Source of the DNA: a virus
IMG/VR virus record: IMGVR_UViG_3300036985_003093
Coordinates: 1-31,020 of that record
DNA: 31,020 nucleotides
Reading direction: 5' to 3' (one strand)
Position numbers and translations under genes: made by a program. The number at the start of each line of letters is the position of its first letter. Positions within the stretch are counted from its first letter, which is position 1. Below are positions 16,251-24,045 of this stretch, one piece after another. Below the pieces are notes generated by a model. It ran no database searches. It worked only from the letters and a program-made list of their open reading frames with translations, and was not told the origin of the DNA.

Positions 16251-16466
16251 TCAACGCGAGCGCTCAGCAGTCTGCTCGAACCAAGATGGTGGTTTGTCGT
16301 TATGCCCCCAGTCGCCACGCCTGAAGTGTGCAACCTGTCTGCCGTCATCATGCACGTATTCGAAAAACCGTCTACCATGTGACGCAATCGACTCGATAAA
16401 CTCATTGGCAGCATCGAGCCGCATAACAATGCAATCAACCGGAGTTGCCGACGATGCGTTTTCCAT
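16251..16466 (-). CDS. Small protein, unknown
   Basis: 71 residues starting MENASSATPV, acidic and aromatic, with FFEYVHDDGRQVAHFRRGDW in the middle. AAAGG lies 8 nt before the ATG, which is inside the end of the upstream gene (about 30 nt overlap). A longer in-frame start at 16595 would overlap that gene by 160 nt and is less likely. No family recognised. Confidence 0.52.
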   Translation of the reverse strand: MENASSATPVDCIVMRLDAANEFIESIASHGRRFFEYVHDDGRQVAHFRRGDWGHNDKPPSWFEQTAERSR

Positions 16467-17082
16467 GATCAAACCTTTCACCGGCAACCCGGTTATTGCT
16501 GTCGTTTGTTCGTCGTGATGTGTCTGGCTCCACCCGTGCCAGGGCTTCGGCCTCGGTGACTTCACGGTAAAATCCGTGTTTGTATTGGTACTCATCGTGT
16601 TCCTGCCATGGTCGTCCGGGCTTCTCAACACTGCCGTCCATGTTGACGATCACCAGCGGGCCGGATGATTTTCGTAAAATGTACGCAGCCAGTACCCATG
16701 TGTCGCAAATGTAATACTTCGGCCACGTTTCAACCGGCTTGATCTTGCGGCGGTATGTCCAGCCGGGCAACTTTTTTCGTCCGGCATTGTTAGTGTTCCT
16801 CCACTTGCCGATTGTTTCAAACTGATCCCCTTCCTGTAACACCTCCCCATCCGGCAGAACCTCATACCCCTCACCCGGATCTGGCGGCTGTGGCTCTACC
16901 CATTCGAAGCTGGTACACCGTGGCTCGTAATGCCAGTTCGTCATGGAATTAAATTGGAAACTAAACCCTGCTTGGTTCTCGTAGATCACACCACCATTTA
17001 GTTTCACGCCGACAATTCGGATGATACTCCCGTCGTCGCTGACCCAGTACTCGCCCGGTTGTGGTATTTTGGTTTCTGTCAT
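16435..17082 (-). CDS. Hypothetical protein with repeated polar beta segments
   Basis: 215 residues. Two halves share a loose pattern of 'PG/GEGYEVL' turns (PQPGEYWVSDDG; DPGEGYEVLPDGEVL) followed by aromatic beta strands (NWHYEPR; GWTYRRK; KYYICDTWVLAAYI). This looks like a small SH3- or carbohydrate-module type fold, but no family is recognised. AGAGGGGG precedes the ATG. Position between the replication genes and the late promoter gives no functional clue. Confidence 0.65.
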   Translation of the reverse strand: MTETKIPQPGEYWVSDDGSIIRIVGVKLNGGVIYENQAGFSFQFNSMTNWHYEPRCTSFEWVEPQPPDPGEGYEVLPDGEVLQEGDQFETIGKWRNTNNAGRKKLPGWTYRRKIKPVETWPKYYICDTWVLAAYILRKSSGPLVIVNMDGSVEKPGRPWQEHDEYQYKHGFYREVTEAEALARVEPDTSRRTNDSNNRVAGERFDHGKRIVGNSG

Positions 17083-17094
17083 CTCAGCCCCCTC

Positions 17095-17322
17095 TCAGTA
17101 AAAATTGTCGCCATCCCACTCACGCATCGACTCACCAAAACCAAATCCGTCTTTGCATTCCTCGACAGGTTCAGGCGCAGGAACGAAAACCGTCTGCCCG
17201 TCCTCAGTCAATTCGACCGCAGTCAGCACGCGGCCAATCGGAAGTCTGGCGATTGCTTCAGGCATTGACTCGCCTGTTTTCGCGTGCCAGCGGAGTTGTA
17301 GTTTTTCTAGAGGTGTTTTCAT
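17095..17322 (-). CDS. Small protein, unknown
   Basis: 75 residues. N-terminal helix (PLEKLQLRWHAKTGE), then an ALPIGRVL-type segment, then an acidic Pro-rich end (EPVEECKDGFGFGESM). No motif recognised. It follows a good terminator at 17332-17362, so it should need its own promoter or read-through; its ribosome-binding site is weak. Confidence 0.52.
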   Translation of the reverse strand: MKTPLEKLQLRWHAKTGESMPEAIARLPIGRVLTAVELTEDGQTVFVPAPEPVEECKDGFGFGESMREWDGDNFY

Positions 17323-17331
17323 GTGTGATCC

Positions 17332-17362
17332 AAAAAGAAAAACACGCCGCCTTTCGACGGCG
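17332..17362 (-). terminator. Intrinsic terminator
   Basis: Minus-strand stem CGCCGTC/GGCGGCG (17362-17356 and 17351-17345) with a GAAA tetraloop, followed at once by TGTTTTTCTTTTT. It ends the transcript that carries the resolvase and the 17.4-kb gene. Confidence 0.75.
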
Positions 17363-17381
17363 ATGAACCATCACTCAAGTA

Positions 17382-17693
17382 TCACTGCGCCCGCGCCATC
17401 TGCCGGGTATCATCCTTCTCAATCCTCACCTTGCGAGTCTTCAGTCGATTCGTGTCCTCGCATTCCAGCCACTGTTTGCCGTCGTCGATCCGCAGTTTTT
17501 TGATGCCGTGTTCCTTCATGACTTCGATGCAAGTTTCACGAGCAAGCCGCTCTTTCTCTGCGAGCTTGTTTTTCGCTCGCATGTTTTTCAGATACTCGTC
17601 AACCGCTTCAGCCACGGCCTCTGGAATTTCGTCGTTCCACTCTGGATCGAGCTGCGGTTGAGATCCGCCTGGTTGAACTCGTTTCTTCGCCAT
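17382..17693 (-). CDS. Small charged protein, unknown
   Basis: 103 residues starting MAKKRVQPGG. Long charged helix (AVDEYLKNMRAKNKLAEKER) with a C-terminal KKLRIDDGKQWLECED beta part. It lies 11 nt after the RuvC-like resolvase stop. The helical, Lys/Glu-rich make-up suggests a nucleic-acid or protein adaptor, but no family is recognised. A terminator follows. Confidence 0.6.
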   Translation of the reverse strand: MAKKRVQPGGSQPQLDPEWNDEIPEAVAEAVDEYLKNMRAKNKLAEKERLARETCIEVMKEHGIKKLRIDDGKQWLECEDTNRLKTRKVRIEKDDTRQMARAQ

Positions 17694-17704
17694 CACTAAA
17701 TCTT

Positions 17705-18289
17705 TCAAAAAGGTTTCTCGCCACTCTGGCAGAACAACGCGATCTGCTGGCCGGTGGCGGGATACTTACTCAACACTGCTGCAACAGCCTCACGTTGAGG
17801 CTGCGTCTCTGGCTCGTTTCGTCCGGAGATACACAGAGCCATGTGGAAAAGACAGAACGCATCTGCCTCGTCATTGCTTTCAAAAATCTGCCCCCATCGC
17901 TTCTGCACATGGGCCTGAACCAGTGCCTTGTCGCCGTTGCCTTTGCCAGTCGCGAATTTCTTCAGCGTCGAAGGAGCAACCTCCAGAATGTGCGGCGTGT
18001 AATCGAGCGCGTGCCAGCGAATCAGAGCCCCGAGTTCTCCGGCCATTTCGCGCCCGTTCTTAGAGCCCATCGAATAGCCTTCGATCAGGATCAGCTTCGG
18101 TTTCACGACTGACAACACGCGGTCAACCTGCTCAACGATGCCCTCGTAGCGCTTCACGCGATTCGCTACGTCGTTGCCGCGCGGCTTGCTTTTGACAGCG
18201 AGTGTCTGCCAGTCGTCGGCATTGGTGCCGTAGCAAAGTCCGGTCGATGTCATGCTCACGTCAAGAGCTGCGATCACTTCCAGAATCAT
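17705..18289 (-). CDS. RuvC-like Holliday-junction resolvase
   Basis: 194 residues with the RNase-H-fold RuvC order: D10 in VIAALDVSMTSTG, E70 in KLILIEGYS, a basic KKFATGKGNGDK segment (110-121), and D140/D143 in ESNDEADAF. These acids would bind the two Mg ions that cut branched DNA. Expected role: resolving junctions before packaging. Length is close to bacterial RuvC (about 170). The start overlaps the upstream peptide stop as TAATG. Confidence 0.85.
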   Translation of the reverse strand: MILEVIAALDVSMTSTGLCYGTNADDWQTLAVKSKPRGNDVANRVKRYEGIVEQVDRVLSVVKPKLILIEGYSMGSKNGREMAGELGALIRWHALDYTPHILEVAPSTLKKFATGKGNGDKALVQAHVQKRWGQIFESNDEADAFCLFHMALCISGRNEPETQPQREAVAAVLSKYPATGQQIALFCQSGEKPF

Positions 18290-18429
18290 TATTCACCGTC
18301 CTTGTCCTTGTTCTTGTTCTTGTCGATCCAATCAATCAAGTCGTTCTCGTACACCGCTGAAATCAGGATCTGAGTCAGCAGGAAAAGAATGATCAGAAAC
18401 ACAACGCCGGTTTGCAGGATCGAATTCAT
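18289..18429 (-). CDS. One-TM small peptide in the replication operon
   Basis: 46 residues. Residues 8-26 are strongly hydrophobic (GVVFLIILFLLTQILISAV) and the tail is highly charged (DKNKNKDKDGE). The stop shares TAATG with the resolvase start, and the start follows the helicase by 8 nt, so it is cotranslated with both. Small membrane peptides of this type occur in phages as holin-like or replication-anchoring proteins; neither is proven. Confidence 0.6.
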   Translation of the reverse strand: MNSILQTGVVFLIILFLLTQILISAVYENDLIDWIDKNKNKDKDGE

Positions 18430-18437
18430 TGTGAGTT

Positions 18438-19622
18438 CTAAACCCTGTCGTACTGTTCGTAGTTCGATTCAAATCGAAACTTTGCCCCGTTCATCCGCAT
18501 CGTGATCTCGCCAGTTGATCCGCCGCGCTGCTTCGCAACGTCGATGATGCTTTCAGGCCCGTCGTCACTTTTACTCAGCAGTAACACGATGTCGCTGTCC
18601 TGCTCGATGGCCCCCGACTCACGCAAATCTGCCAGTGATGGCTTGCCGCGTTTCGCTGATTCTCGATTAAGCTGTGAGCCAACGAGGATCGGAATTTGGA
18701 GATCCATCGCGAGTCTCTTCAGTCGCCTGCTGATCGTCGCGATCTGTCGCTCTCGGTTATCGTTTCGCGTGTTTGGAACTTCGGCAAGCTGGAGGTAATC
18801 AATCGCCACAACTCCGATTTTGAATCGGCGACAGGCAACGCGAATCAGAGCTACGATGGTTCCGAGATCACTTGTTGTGTCGATGAAATACAGCGGAAGG
18901 CTTGCGATGTTTTCGGATGTTCGCGTTCGGCTCAGCCTGTCTGCGATTTCTTCTTTGAGCATTTCCAGACTGACAATCAGAGCCCCTTCGCCGCGTTCCG
19001 CAATCCCGACCGCGATCTGAGTCAGCAGAATAGACTTGCCTGTCCCCGGCCTGCCGCCGATCGTGATGATCTGTCCATCGCGCAGCCCGCCGATTCTTGA
19101 ATCGATTTCCTGAATTCCTGTCGCGTGCGTCGTGCGAGGATTAGCCTTTCGTTCAGCCAATCCGATTACAGCGTCCTGAGCCGTGCTGATTTCGTCTTTG
19201 TGGCCGCGTTTAATCTGATCCAACTTCGTGATGTACTGATCGATTGTGTCAGCACTGATGCTTTGCTCAGACGCCAGCTGCTGGCCGATCGTGTGAGCCT
19301 GATCGCGTGCGGCGTACTGCCGAAGAATCTTGCAGTAGTGATCGACGTGCGAGGCTTCCCACGGTGACGACGACAGATCTGTGAGAACGTGAATACCAAC
19401 CGAAGTCTGAACGGCGTAGGTTCTCGTCATTTCCTCCAGCACGATTACCGGATCGAATTCCTGACCGGCTTCGGATAGTTTCTTCAGCACGCCGAAGATG
19501 CGCCGAAGATCGATGTTTTCAAAATCGGTGTCTTCGATCTGACACGCAATTCTGTCCAGTTCGTCATGCCCGGAGAAGGCTCCGCAAACAATAGCTTTTT
19601 CAGTTTCGTTACGGCTTTCCAT
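18438..19622 (-). CDS. DnaB-like replicative helicase
   Basis: 394 residues. An N-terminal DnaB-N-like helical region (ETEKAIVCGAFSG, then FENIDLRRIFGVL) is followed by a RecA-type core: Walker A GGRPGTGKS (189-197), catalytic E220 in VSLEM, Walker B VVAIDYLQL (D275), and the KQRGGSTGE arginine-finger block (365-372). It unwinds DNA at the phage fork as a hexamer. It is a little shorter than host DnaB (about 450-470). Its start overlaps the upstream replication gene by 14 nt, so loader and helicase are coded together. Confidence 0.92.
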   Translation of the reverse strand: MESRNETEKAIVCGAFSGHDELDRIACQIEDTDFENIDLRRIFGVLKKLSEAGQEFDPVIVLEEMTRTYAVQTSVGIHVLTDLSSSPWEASHVDHYCKILRQYAARDQAHTIGQQLASEQSISADTIDQYITKLDQIKRGHKDEISTAQDAVIGLAERKANPRTTHATGIQEIDSRIGGLRDGQIITIGGRPGTGKSILLTQIAVGIAERGEGALIVSLEMLKEEIADRLSRTRTSENIASLPLYFIDTTSDLGTIVALIRVACRRFKIGVVAIDYLQLAEVPNTRNDNRERQIATISRRLKRLAMDLQIPILVGSQLNRESAKRGKPSLADLRESGAIEQDSDIVLLLSKSDDGPESIIDVAKQRGGSTGEITMRMNGAKFRFESNYEQYDRV

Positions 19623-20556
19623 TTTCGCTCCTGACGTCCTTCAGGTGACTCTCGAATAGTTCTTGCAGGTTCTTCAGCTCGAAGTCGTTGGCGTCTGCAA
19701 CCTTCGATGATCCGGTTCGCTTTAGTGCTTCGAATCGTTCCGGTCCGAGTAGCTCCTTTCGCTTCTGCCAATCCGTTGGATGAAGCCGACTGGCCTTCTG
19801 TGCTTCGATCCAATCTTCAGATGATTTCTGTTTGGACTTCGATGTGATTGACGCCTTGGGCTTCGTCAGTGTCCGCCAGCCGTTGGCCATCGTGTGATCA
19901 ACTGAATCGCAAAACACTTCCGACGAACCGAACTGCCTGGCAGCGTCCCGCCAGAAAGATTCTTCCTGGGGAGATCCGCTTTGAGGAACTTTGTCATAGA
20001 ATCCCTTCGACAGGCAGTAATCAAACCACCTTCTGGCTGCAGCTTGTGCTTGTTCTGTATCCAGCTTTTTCGGAATGACGACGTCACTATCATTCTTACT
20101 TTCCTTTACCTTACTTTCCTTTACTTGTACGGCGACGACTGGCAGATCAGTGGCAGACGACTGGCATGCGACTGGCAGATCAGTGGCAGATTCATTAAAA
20201 ACACTGGTGTTTTCGATGTCTATTTTTTCGATCCACCCGACATCATCGCGCGAAAGCAACTCAAGCGCCTTCTTGACTACCTCTTCAGGCATTCGAAGCG
20301 TGAGCGCCAACTGCCTGGTGGAAAGTGGCTTTCCGTCACTCCTGGCGAGCAACCCTCGGATGACTGGGCGACAAGTGGCGGACCACTGGCAGATTCCCTG
20401 GAATACACCAATCGCAAGGACGCCATCAGCGCCGTGAGCCATCAGTGAAAGGTATCCAGCGGAGTCGATCCCCGAAGGACAGCTGAACCACTGAAGGCCG
20501 CAAAGTTTCCGCGTCTTGGCGGTCTCAAATGTCTCTGACCATTTGCGAATCCGCAT
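19609..20556 (-). CDS. Phage replication organiser/helicase-loader candidate
   Basis: About 315 residues from MRIRKWSETF; starts at 20571 or 20592 would add a few residues. The region at residues 70-100 has a winged-helix look (KPLSTRQLALTLRMPEEVVKKALELL), as in DnaD/replication-organiser N-domains. A Ser/Thr/Lys-rich linker follows and then a C-terminal helical segment with AAARRWFDYCLSKGF, as in DnaD-tail proteins. Directly upstream of a DnaB-like helicase, this layout fits an origin-binding or helicase-loading protein. No ATPase motif is seen, so it is not a DnaC/DnaI-type AAA+ loader. Confidence 0.7.
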   Translation of the reverse strand: MRIRKWSETFETAKTRKLCGLQWFSCPSGIDSAGYLSLMAHGADGVLAIGVFQGICQWSATCRPVIRGLLARSDGKPLSTRQLALTLRMPEEVVKKALELLSRDDVGWIEKIDIENTSVFNESATDLPVACQSSATDLPVVAVQVKESKVKESKNDSDVVIPKKLDTEQAQAAARRWFDYCLSKGFYDKVPQSGSPQEESFWRDAARQFGSSEVFCDSVDHTMANGWRTLTKPKASITSKSKQKSSEDWIEAQKASRLHPTDWQKRKELLGPERFEALKRTGSSKVADANDFELKNLQELFESHLKDVRSENGKP

Positions 20557-20560
20557 TATC

Positions 20561-20644
20561 TCACCGGCCATTACGCTTCGACTCCCATTCACGCAACGCA
20601 GAAAGCTGGCGAGCCTTTTCGGCGTCGAATTCAGCTTGTGTCAT
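20561..20644 (-). CDS. Possible 27-residue leader peptide of the replication gene
   Basis: A charged helical peptide (MTQAEFDAEKARQLSA onward) with a GAGG site before its ATG. It stops 4 nt before the replication gene's ATG, and the longer start of that gene would lie inside it. It may be a translational coupler. Its small size leaves real doubt. Confidence 0.38.
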   Translation of the reverse strand: MTQAEFDAEKARQLSALREWESKRNGR

Positions 20645-20660
20645 AACTACCTCAGTGCTT

Positions 20661-21350
20661 TCAGTTTGGCGGATCAAGCCTGTCGGCCAGCTTCCTCAGA
20701 TGCCTTGCCGCTGGCTTCGGGTCGTCTGGATGCTCGAACCAAGCAAGCACGACATCCTCCAGCGTCCGTGATGCCAGCCACTCGTCGATCGGGTCCGGCT
20801 CGTCGTCGTCTTCCTCGACCAGCTCAGCCGCCACGGGCTTTGAGGGGCTTTCCGGATTCCCCTTGCCGCCGACGGTGGCTCGTGCTGCTTTTACGGTTGC
20901 AGCGCTCGTTGCCGTTCGTGTAGTGCCCTCAACCGGGCTGGGTGTATATGCTTCCGGCTTCTCGCCAGTAACAGCAGCTTCTGGCGGAATCTTGTGAGCC
21001 GTGACTGTCGCAGCTCGTTCCCGCTTTGGTGACTCGGGGTTTTCTGCGATTTGCCTCAGCGCGTCTCGCACGCTTGTGGCCCCGTCTAAATTAGCAGCGT
21101 GATTCCAATTTGAAATGTGCATATAAACCGTTGCGGTTCTCTGGCTGTATTTCCAGTTTTCTTCCAGCCATGACGCCCACTCCCCATGTTCAAGTTGATC
21201 TTTCGCCGCAATAAGATAGCGGCCAGCATCAATAGCTTTCTGAACTGTTATCCTTCCGGTTTTCTCAACCTGCTCAGCGGCTTCATTCGCCATTTCAGCG
21301 AGTGCAACTGTGGATAGTGAGCTCAAATCGATCATTCCGTTTTTCGTCAT
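20661..21350 (-). CDS. DUF3102-like protein
   Basis: 229 residues. The N-terminal 100 residues resemble DUF3102: a helix, then AGRYLIAAKDQLEHGEWASW and KYSQRTATVYMHIS, the pattern of HTH-type DNA-binding proteins near phage and plasmid replication genes. A Pro/Ala/Thr-rich middle is followed by an acidic stretch (EEDDDEPDPIDEW) and a C-terminal helix. The start overlaps the zinc-ribbon stop as ATGA. Likely a DNA-binding regulator or replication accessory. Confidence 0.72.
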   Translation of the reverse strand: MTKNGMIDLSSLSTVALAEMANEAAEQVEKTGRITVQKAIDAGRYLIAAKDQLEHGEWASWLEENWKYSQRTATVYMHISNWNHAANLDGATSVRDALRQIAENPESPKRERAATVTAHKIPPEAAVTGEKPEAYTPSPVEGTTRTATSAATVKAARATVGGKGNPESPSKPVAAELVEEDDDEPDPIDEWLASRTLEDVVLAWFEHPDDPKPAARHLRKLADRLDPPN

Positions 21351-21652
21351 CGTTGCAGCCTCTTTCGTCTCTCTGACTCCGCTCGTTCTTTTTTCGCCGC
21401 ATTCACTTCCGGCCTGTCATCCATAAATCCAAAGTCCGGCCCCTCGAATATCGCCGTACATTTCTGACAGCGATAGCGACCGGTCTCCATAAGCTCATGC
21501 GGCCCCGTGTGAGTACAACCGGGACACTCGTTTCGATTCCGCTTGATCGTCGGTGGTTTGCATCGGATAACCGGAGTTCCGCAGCCAGTGCAGAGGCCGG
21601 CGTGGATTGGTCGGATGCCGTTGCAGAAGTTGCAGCGATGCGTTTGTGTCAC
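21347..21652 (-). CDS. Zinc-ribbon protein
   Basis: 101 residues from a GTG that overlaps the previous stop as GTGA, with GGGAG upstream. Four CxxC pairs are seen (CNFC, CTGC, CPGC, CQKC), giving two treble-clef or ribbon modules; the tail is basic (KKERAESERRKRLQR). Likely a nucleic-acid-binding adaptor linked with the Nmad1-like and DUF3102-like neighbours. Its precise role is unknown. Confidence 0.7.
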   Translation of the reverse strand: MTQTHRCNFCNGIRPIHAGLCTGCGTPVIRCKPPTIKRNRNECPGCTHTGPHELMETGRYRCQKCTAIFEGPDFGFMDDRPEVNAAKKERAESERRKRLQR

Positions 21653-21966
21653 TGTTGCGCTCCCAGCCAAAGAATTGAATACCCAGCCAGATCCCTCATC
21701 GTGTCTTCAATTGATTCCGCCACTTGAGCCTGCTCGCCCGACAGCAATTTGCTCAGCCGCTGGATCTTGTCACTCATCCTGCACTGGATCGCCTCACGCG
21801 GCGTAAGCGTCGGAGCCAACACGGGGACCTGCCACGCTGAACCGCCATAGTCGTGATTCTTCCGCAGCAGTGTGTCGATAATCTCCAACCCGACACTACA
21901 GATGCGTTTCGGATCATCGCCAAGCTGGCCTGCTGATGCCTGTCTGATTCTGTCGTGGTTGATCAT
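21649..21966 (-). CDS. Nmad1/DUF1599-like protein
   Basis: 105 residues. The core reads KNHDYGGSAWQVPV, then MSDKIQRLSKLL, then VAESIEDTMRDLAGYSILW. This matches the small family once called DUF1599 and later 'nucleotide modification associated domain 1'. Members sit in phages beside nucleotide or DNA-modification genes. It may bind or modify a nucleotide; no modification enzyme (methyltransferase, TET/JBP, glycosyltransferase) is seen in this window. It follows a terminator, so its block may have a separate promoter. Confidence 0.72.
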   Translation of the reverse strand: MINHDRIRQASAGQLGDDPKRICSVGLEIIDTLLRKNHDYGGSAWQVPVLAPTLTPREAIQCRMSDKIQRLSKLLSGEQAQVAESIEDTMRDLAGYSILWLGAQQ

Positions 21967-21985
21967 GTTGGCTCACTTGTGTTGA

Positions 21986-22022
21986 TTCAAAAGACTGCCC
22001 GGCGTCTTATTCCACCGGGCAG
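21986..22022 (-). terminator. Intrinsic terminator
   Basis: Minus-strand perfect 8-bp stem CTGCCCGG/CCGGGCAG (22022-22015 and 22002-21995), loop of 12 nt, then TCTTTTG. It separates the recombination genes from the Nmad1-like/replication block. Confidence 0.68.
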
Positions 22023-22064
22023 CCCGGCTGCCTCAGAGCTTGCCAGCCCTGATGCGTCCAGTGA

Positions 22065-22487
22065 TTACTCGGACACCATCACCGCGCCGACTTCACCCGG
22101 TTGAGGTGGTGCAATCGTGTCGCCCAACACCAGCTCGAACACACGCGGCTCTGATCGATTGGCCGGAGTCGCGTCGTCGATATCAACCAGTGTTCCCGTC
22201 ACGATATCACTTTCGATTGCGTCGAATTCGTCCGACTTCTCAGCAGAGCCTGCCAGCGATTGCGTCGCAGGTTCACCGCCATTGATCGCAAACACCAATT
22301 CGCGACTCACCACATCATTTGCCCCAGGTGCAGGAAGCACCAAAGCGAATTTACTCATACCGTTTCGTCCTTCTGAAACCATCCTCACAAACACCAAACC
22401 GGGCTTACGCAACCCGATCACTTTTCGGAGCCGAATCACCTCTTTTGTCAGAGCCTGAATTGCGGATATCAATCGTCCGAGAAACAT
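22065..22487 (-). CDS. Hypothetical recombination-cluster protein
   Basis: 140 residues from the ATG with GGAGG 7 nt upstream. An N-terminal helix (MFLGRLISAIQALTKEVIRL) is followed by a beta-rich acidic domain (KFALVLPAPGANDVV, ELVFAINGGEP). A second ATG at 22358, also with a ribosome-binding site, would remove the helical lead and give the beta domain alone. The domain resembles small virion or accessory domains but is not assigned. It lies directly after the SbcC-like ATPase. Confidence 0.6.
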   Translation of the reverse strand: MFLGRLISAIQALTKEVIRLRKVIGLRKPGLVFVRMVSEGRNGMSKFALVLPAPGANDVVSRELVFAINGGEPATQSLAGSAEKSDEFDAIESDIVTGTLVDIDDATPANRSEPRVFELVLGDTIAPPQPGEVGAVMVSE

Positions 22488-22505
22488 TGTCACGCCTCCA
22501 AAAAT

Positions 22506-24008
22506 TCACGCTGCCGTCATATCCGCAAACGAAGTCGGAACAATCTCGCGACCAGCCTCAGGATCAGCAGCCGCCTCAGCCGTCAGGATGTACACGCCGC
22601 GCTCAACGGCCCGCTGGTGAATGATCTGTCGATTCCGTCCGTCGATGCCTTCCCAGCCAACCTGAGAGATCACCAGCAGACCGCCAGCGCCAACCTGATC
22701 GGCACCGATGTCGATTGCCAGAGTCCATTTCTCCCCGTCGCTCAGATCATGGTAAGCAATGGAAGCGCCGCGGATGCTGTGATCTGTGACCAGTCGTGCA
22801 GACTTCCCGTCGGACTCCACACGCAACTGCGGGCATTTGATGCACGAGGACAACACTTCGTCGGTCGCCTTTCCGGCGTCTCGATACTTATCCGCCTTCT
22901 CCCGGTTCTCCTTCGCAGTTCTGCGATGTGCGATTGCTCGGGCTTCGTTGGCCTTGGCCTCGCGAATTGTGACGCCCTGCTCCACGGCGTTCTGTGCGAG
23001 TGCCATGTCAGCCTGAGCGTCCTCAATCGCTGACTCATCGGGCATCGTCGCGGCTGTGCTGGAGACGACCAGCTTCGCCGCTTCTACCAGAGAAATCTGC
23101 CGGGCGATCGTCGCGAGTTTCGCCTCGCCGGTTGTGAGCGTGTTGCGACACGCAGAGATTTCCGTTTCCAGTTGCGTGATAGTCAGTCGAAGATCATTGA
23201 TTTGCTTCGTCTTGACCACGATAGAATTGCCGGCATCTTTCATTTCTTCCTGCAGTGCTTGGCGATCCTGCAACAGTTCTTCGTCTCCGAGCTGCTTCAG
23301 TAGTGCCTGCGATTCCTCGATCCTCGCGCGTGATACGGTCGCGTTTCTCGCTTGTTCTGCGAGCTTAGTTACTTCGTCTCTCGCTTCGTTGTAGGCGAGT
23401 CGCAGCGTCTCTGCGTCAGCCTCCGCGTCAAGATCCAGATCCTGCGGAGGTAGAAGCGCAGTAGCCTGCCCTGCTTCGCGATCGGCCTGGCGTTCCTTCA
23501 GCAGCGCGGCGCGGTCGTATTCGTCTTTGATCTTTGAAGCCATTTCGACCGGGTCATCAGTTTCCAGTGAAGCGGAAGTGACGACTGTGTCAAAGTCCTC
23601 GAACGCTTGATGGTTCCGGAACATGGTCGGACTGGCAGTTACACCAGTCAGTGAAACCAGAGCCTTTATTCGTGACCGGTCTGCGGCCGATGGGGTTTTG
23701 ATTCGCGGATCGACCAACCCTGCCAGATCGAAACGGCCTTCCAGATTGGTGACCTCGAATTCGCCGGTATGGCGGCATGTTCCGCCGATCGTGATCGTGG
23801 CTCCGAATGCCTCGACCTTGCCGCGTTTGGTTCTGTCTCGCAGTGGCAACTTGCCATCACCACGTGCAGCGGCCTGCACAGCTTCCAGGAGGATTGTTTT
23901 GCCCGAACCATTTGGGGCGACCAGAACAGTGACGCCTGGCGATTCAAGGGCAAACCCGAGTTTCGTGATTGGTCCGAGGTTTTCGGCGGAGATTGTTCGG
24001 GAGGTCAT
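22506..24008 (-). CDS. SbcC/RecF-like coiled-coil ATPase
   Basis: 500 residues. Walker A APNGSGKT (31-38) near the start and the ABC signature LSDGEKWTLAI (422 onward) near the end flank a long coiled coil (about 195-385), the plan of SMC/Rad50/SbcC proteins. A CIKC pair (389-392) sits at the C-terminal end of the coil, resembling a zinc hook but not at its usual tip. The expected Walker B acids are not clear: the strand reads GGLLVISQVGWEGID. No nuclease subunit (SbcD) is adjacent; a YqaJ-type exonuclease and a possible annealing protein are. Likely a DNA-end or recombination ATPase. Confidence 0.75.
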   Translation of the reverse strand: MTSRTISAENLGPITKLGFALESPGVTVLVAPNGSGKTILLEAVQAAARGDGKLPLRDRTKRGKVEAFGATITIGGTCRHTGEFEVTNLEGRFDLAGLVDPRIKTPSAADRSRIKALVSLTGVTASPTMFRNHQAFEDFDTVVTSASLETDDPVEMASKIKDEYDRAALLKERQADREAGQATALLPPQDLDLDAEADAETLRLAYNEARDEVTKLAEQARNATVSRARIEESQALLKQLGDEELLQDRQALQEEMKDAGNSIVVKTKQINDLRLTITQLETEISACRNTLTTGEAKLATIARQISLVEAAKLVVSSTAATMPDESAIEDAQADMALAQNAVEQGVTIREAKANEARAIAHRRTAKENREKADKYRDAGKATDEVLSSCIKCPQLRVESDGKSARLVTDHSIRGASIAYHDLSDGEKWTLAIDIGADQVGAGGLLVISQVGWEGIDGRNRQIIHQRAVERGVYILTAEAAADPEAGREIVPTSFADMTAA

Positions 24009-24045
24009 GTTGGACTTTCAAAAATGGGTGAATGAAAAAGGGCAA

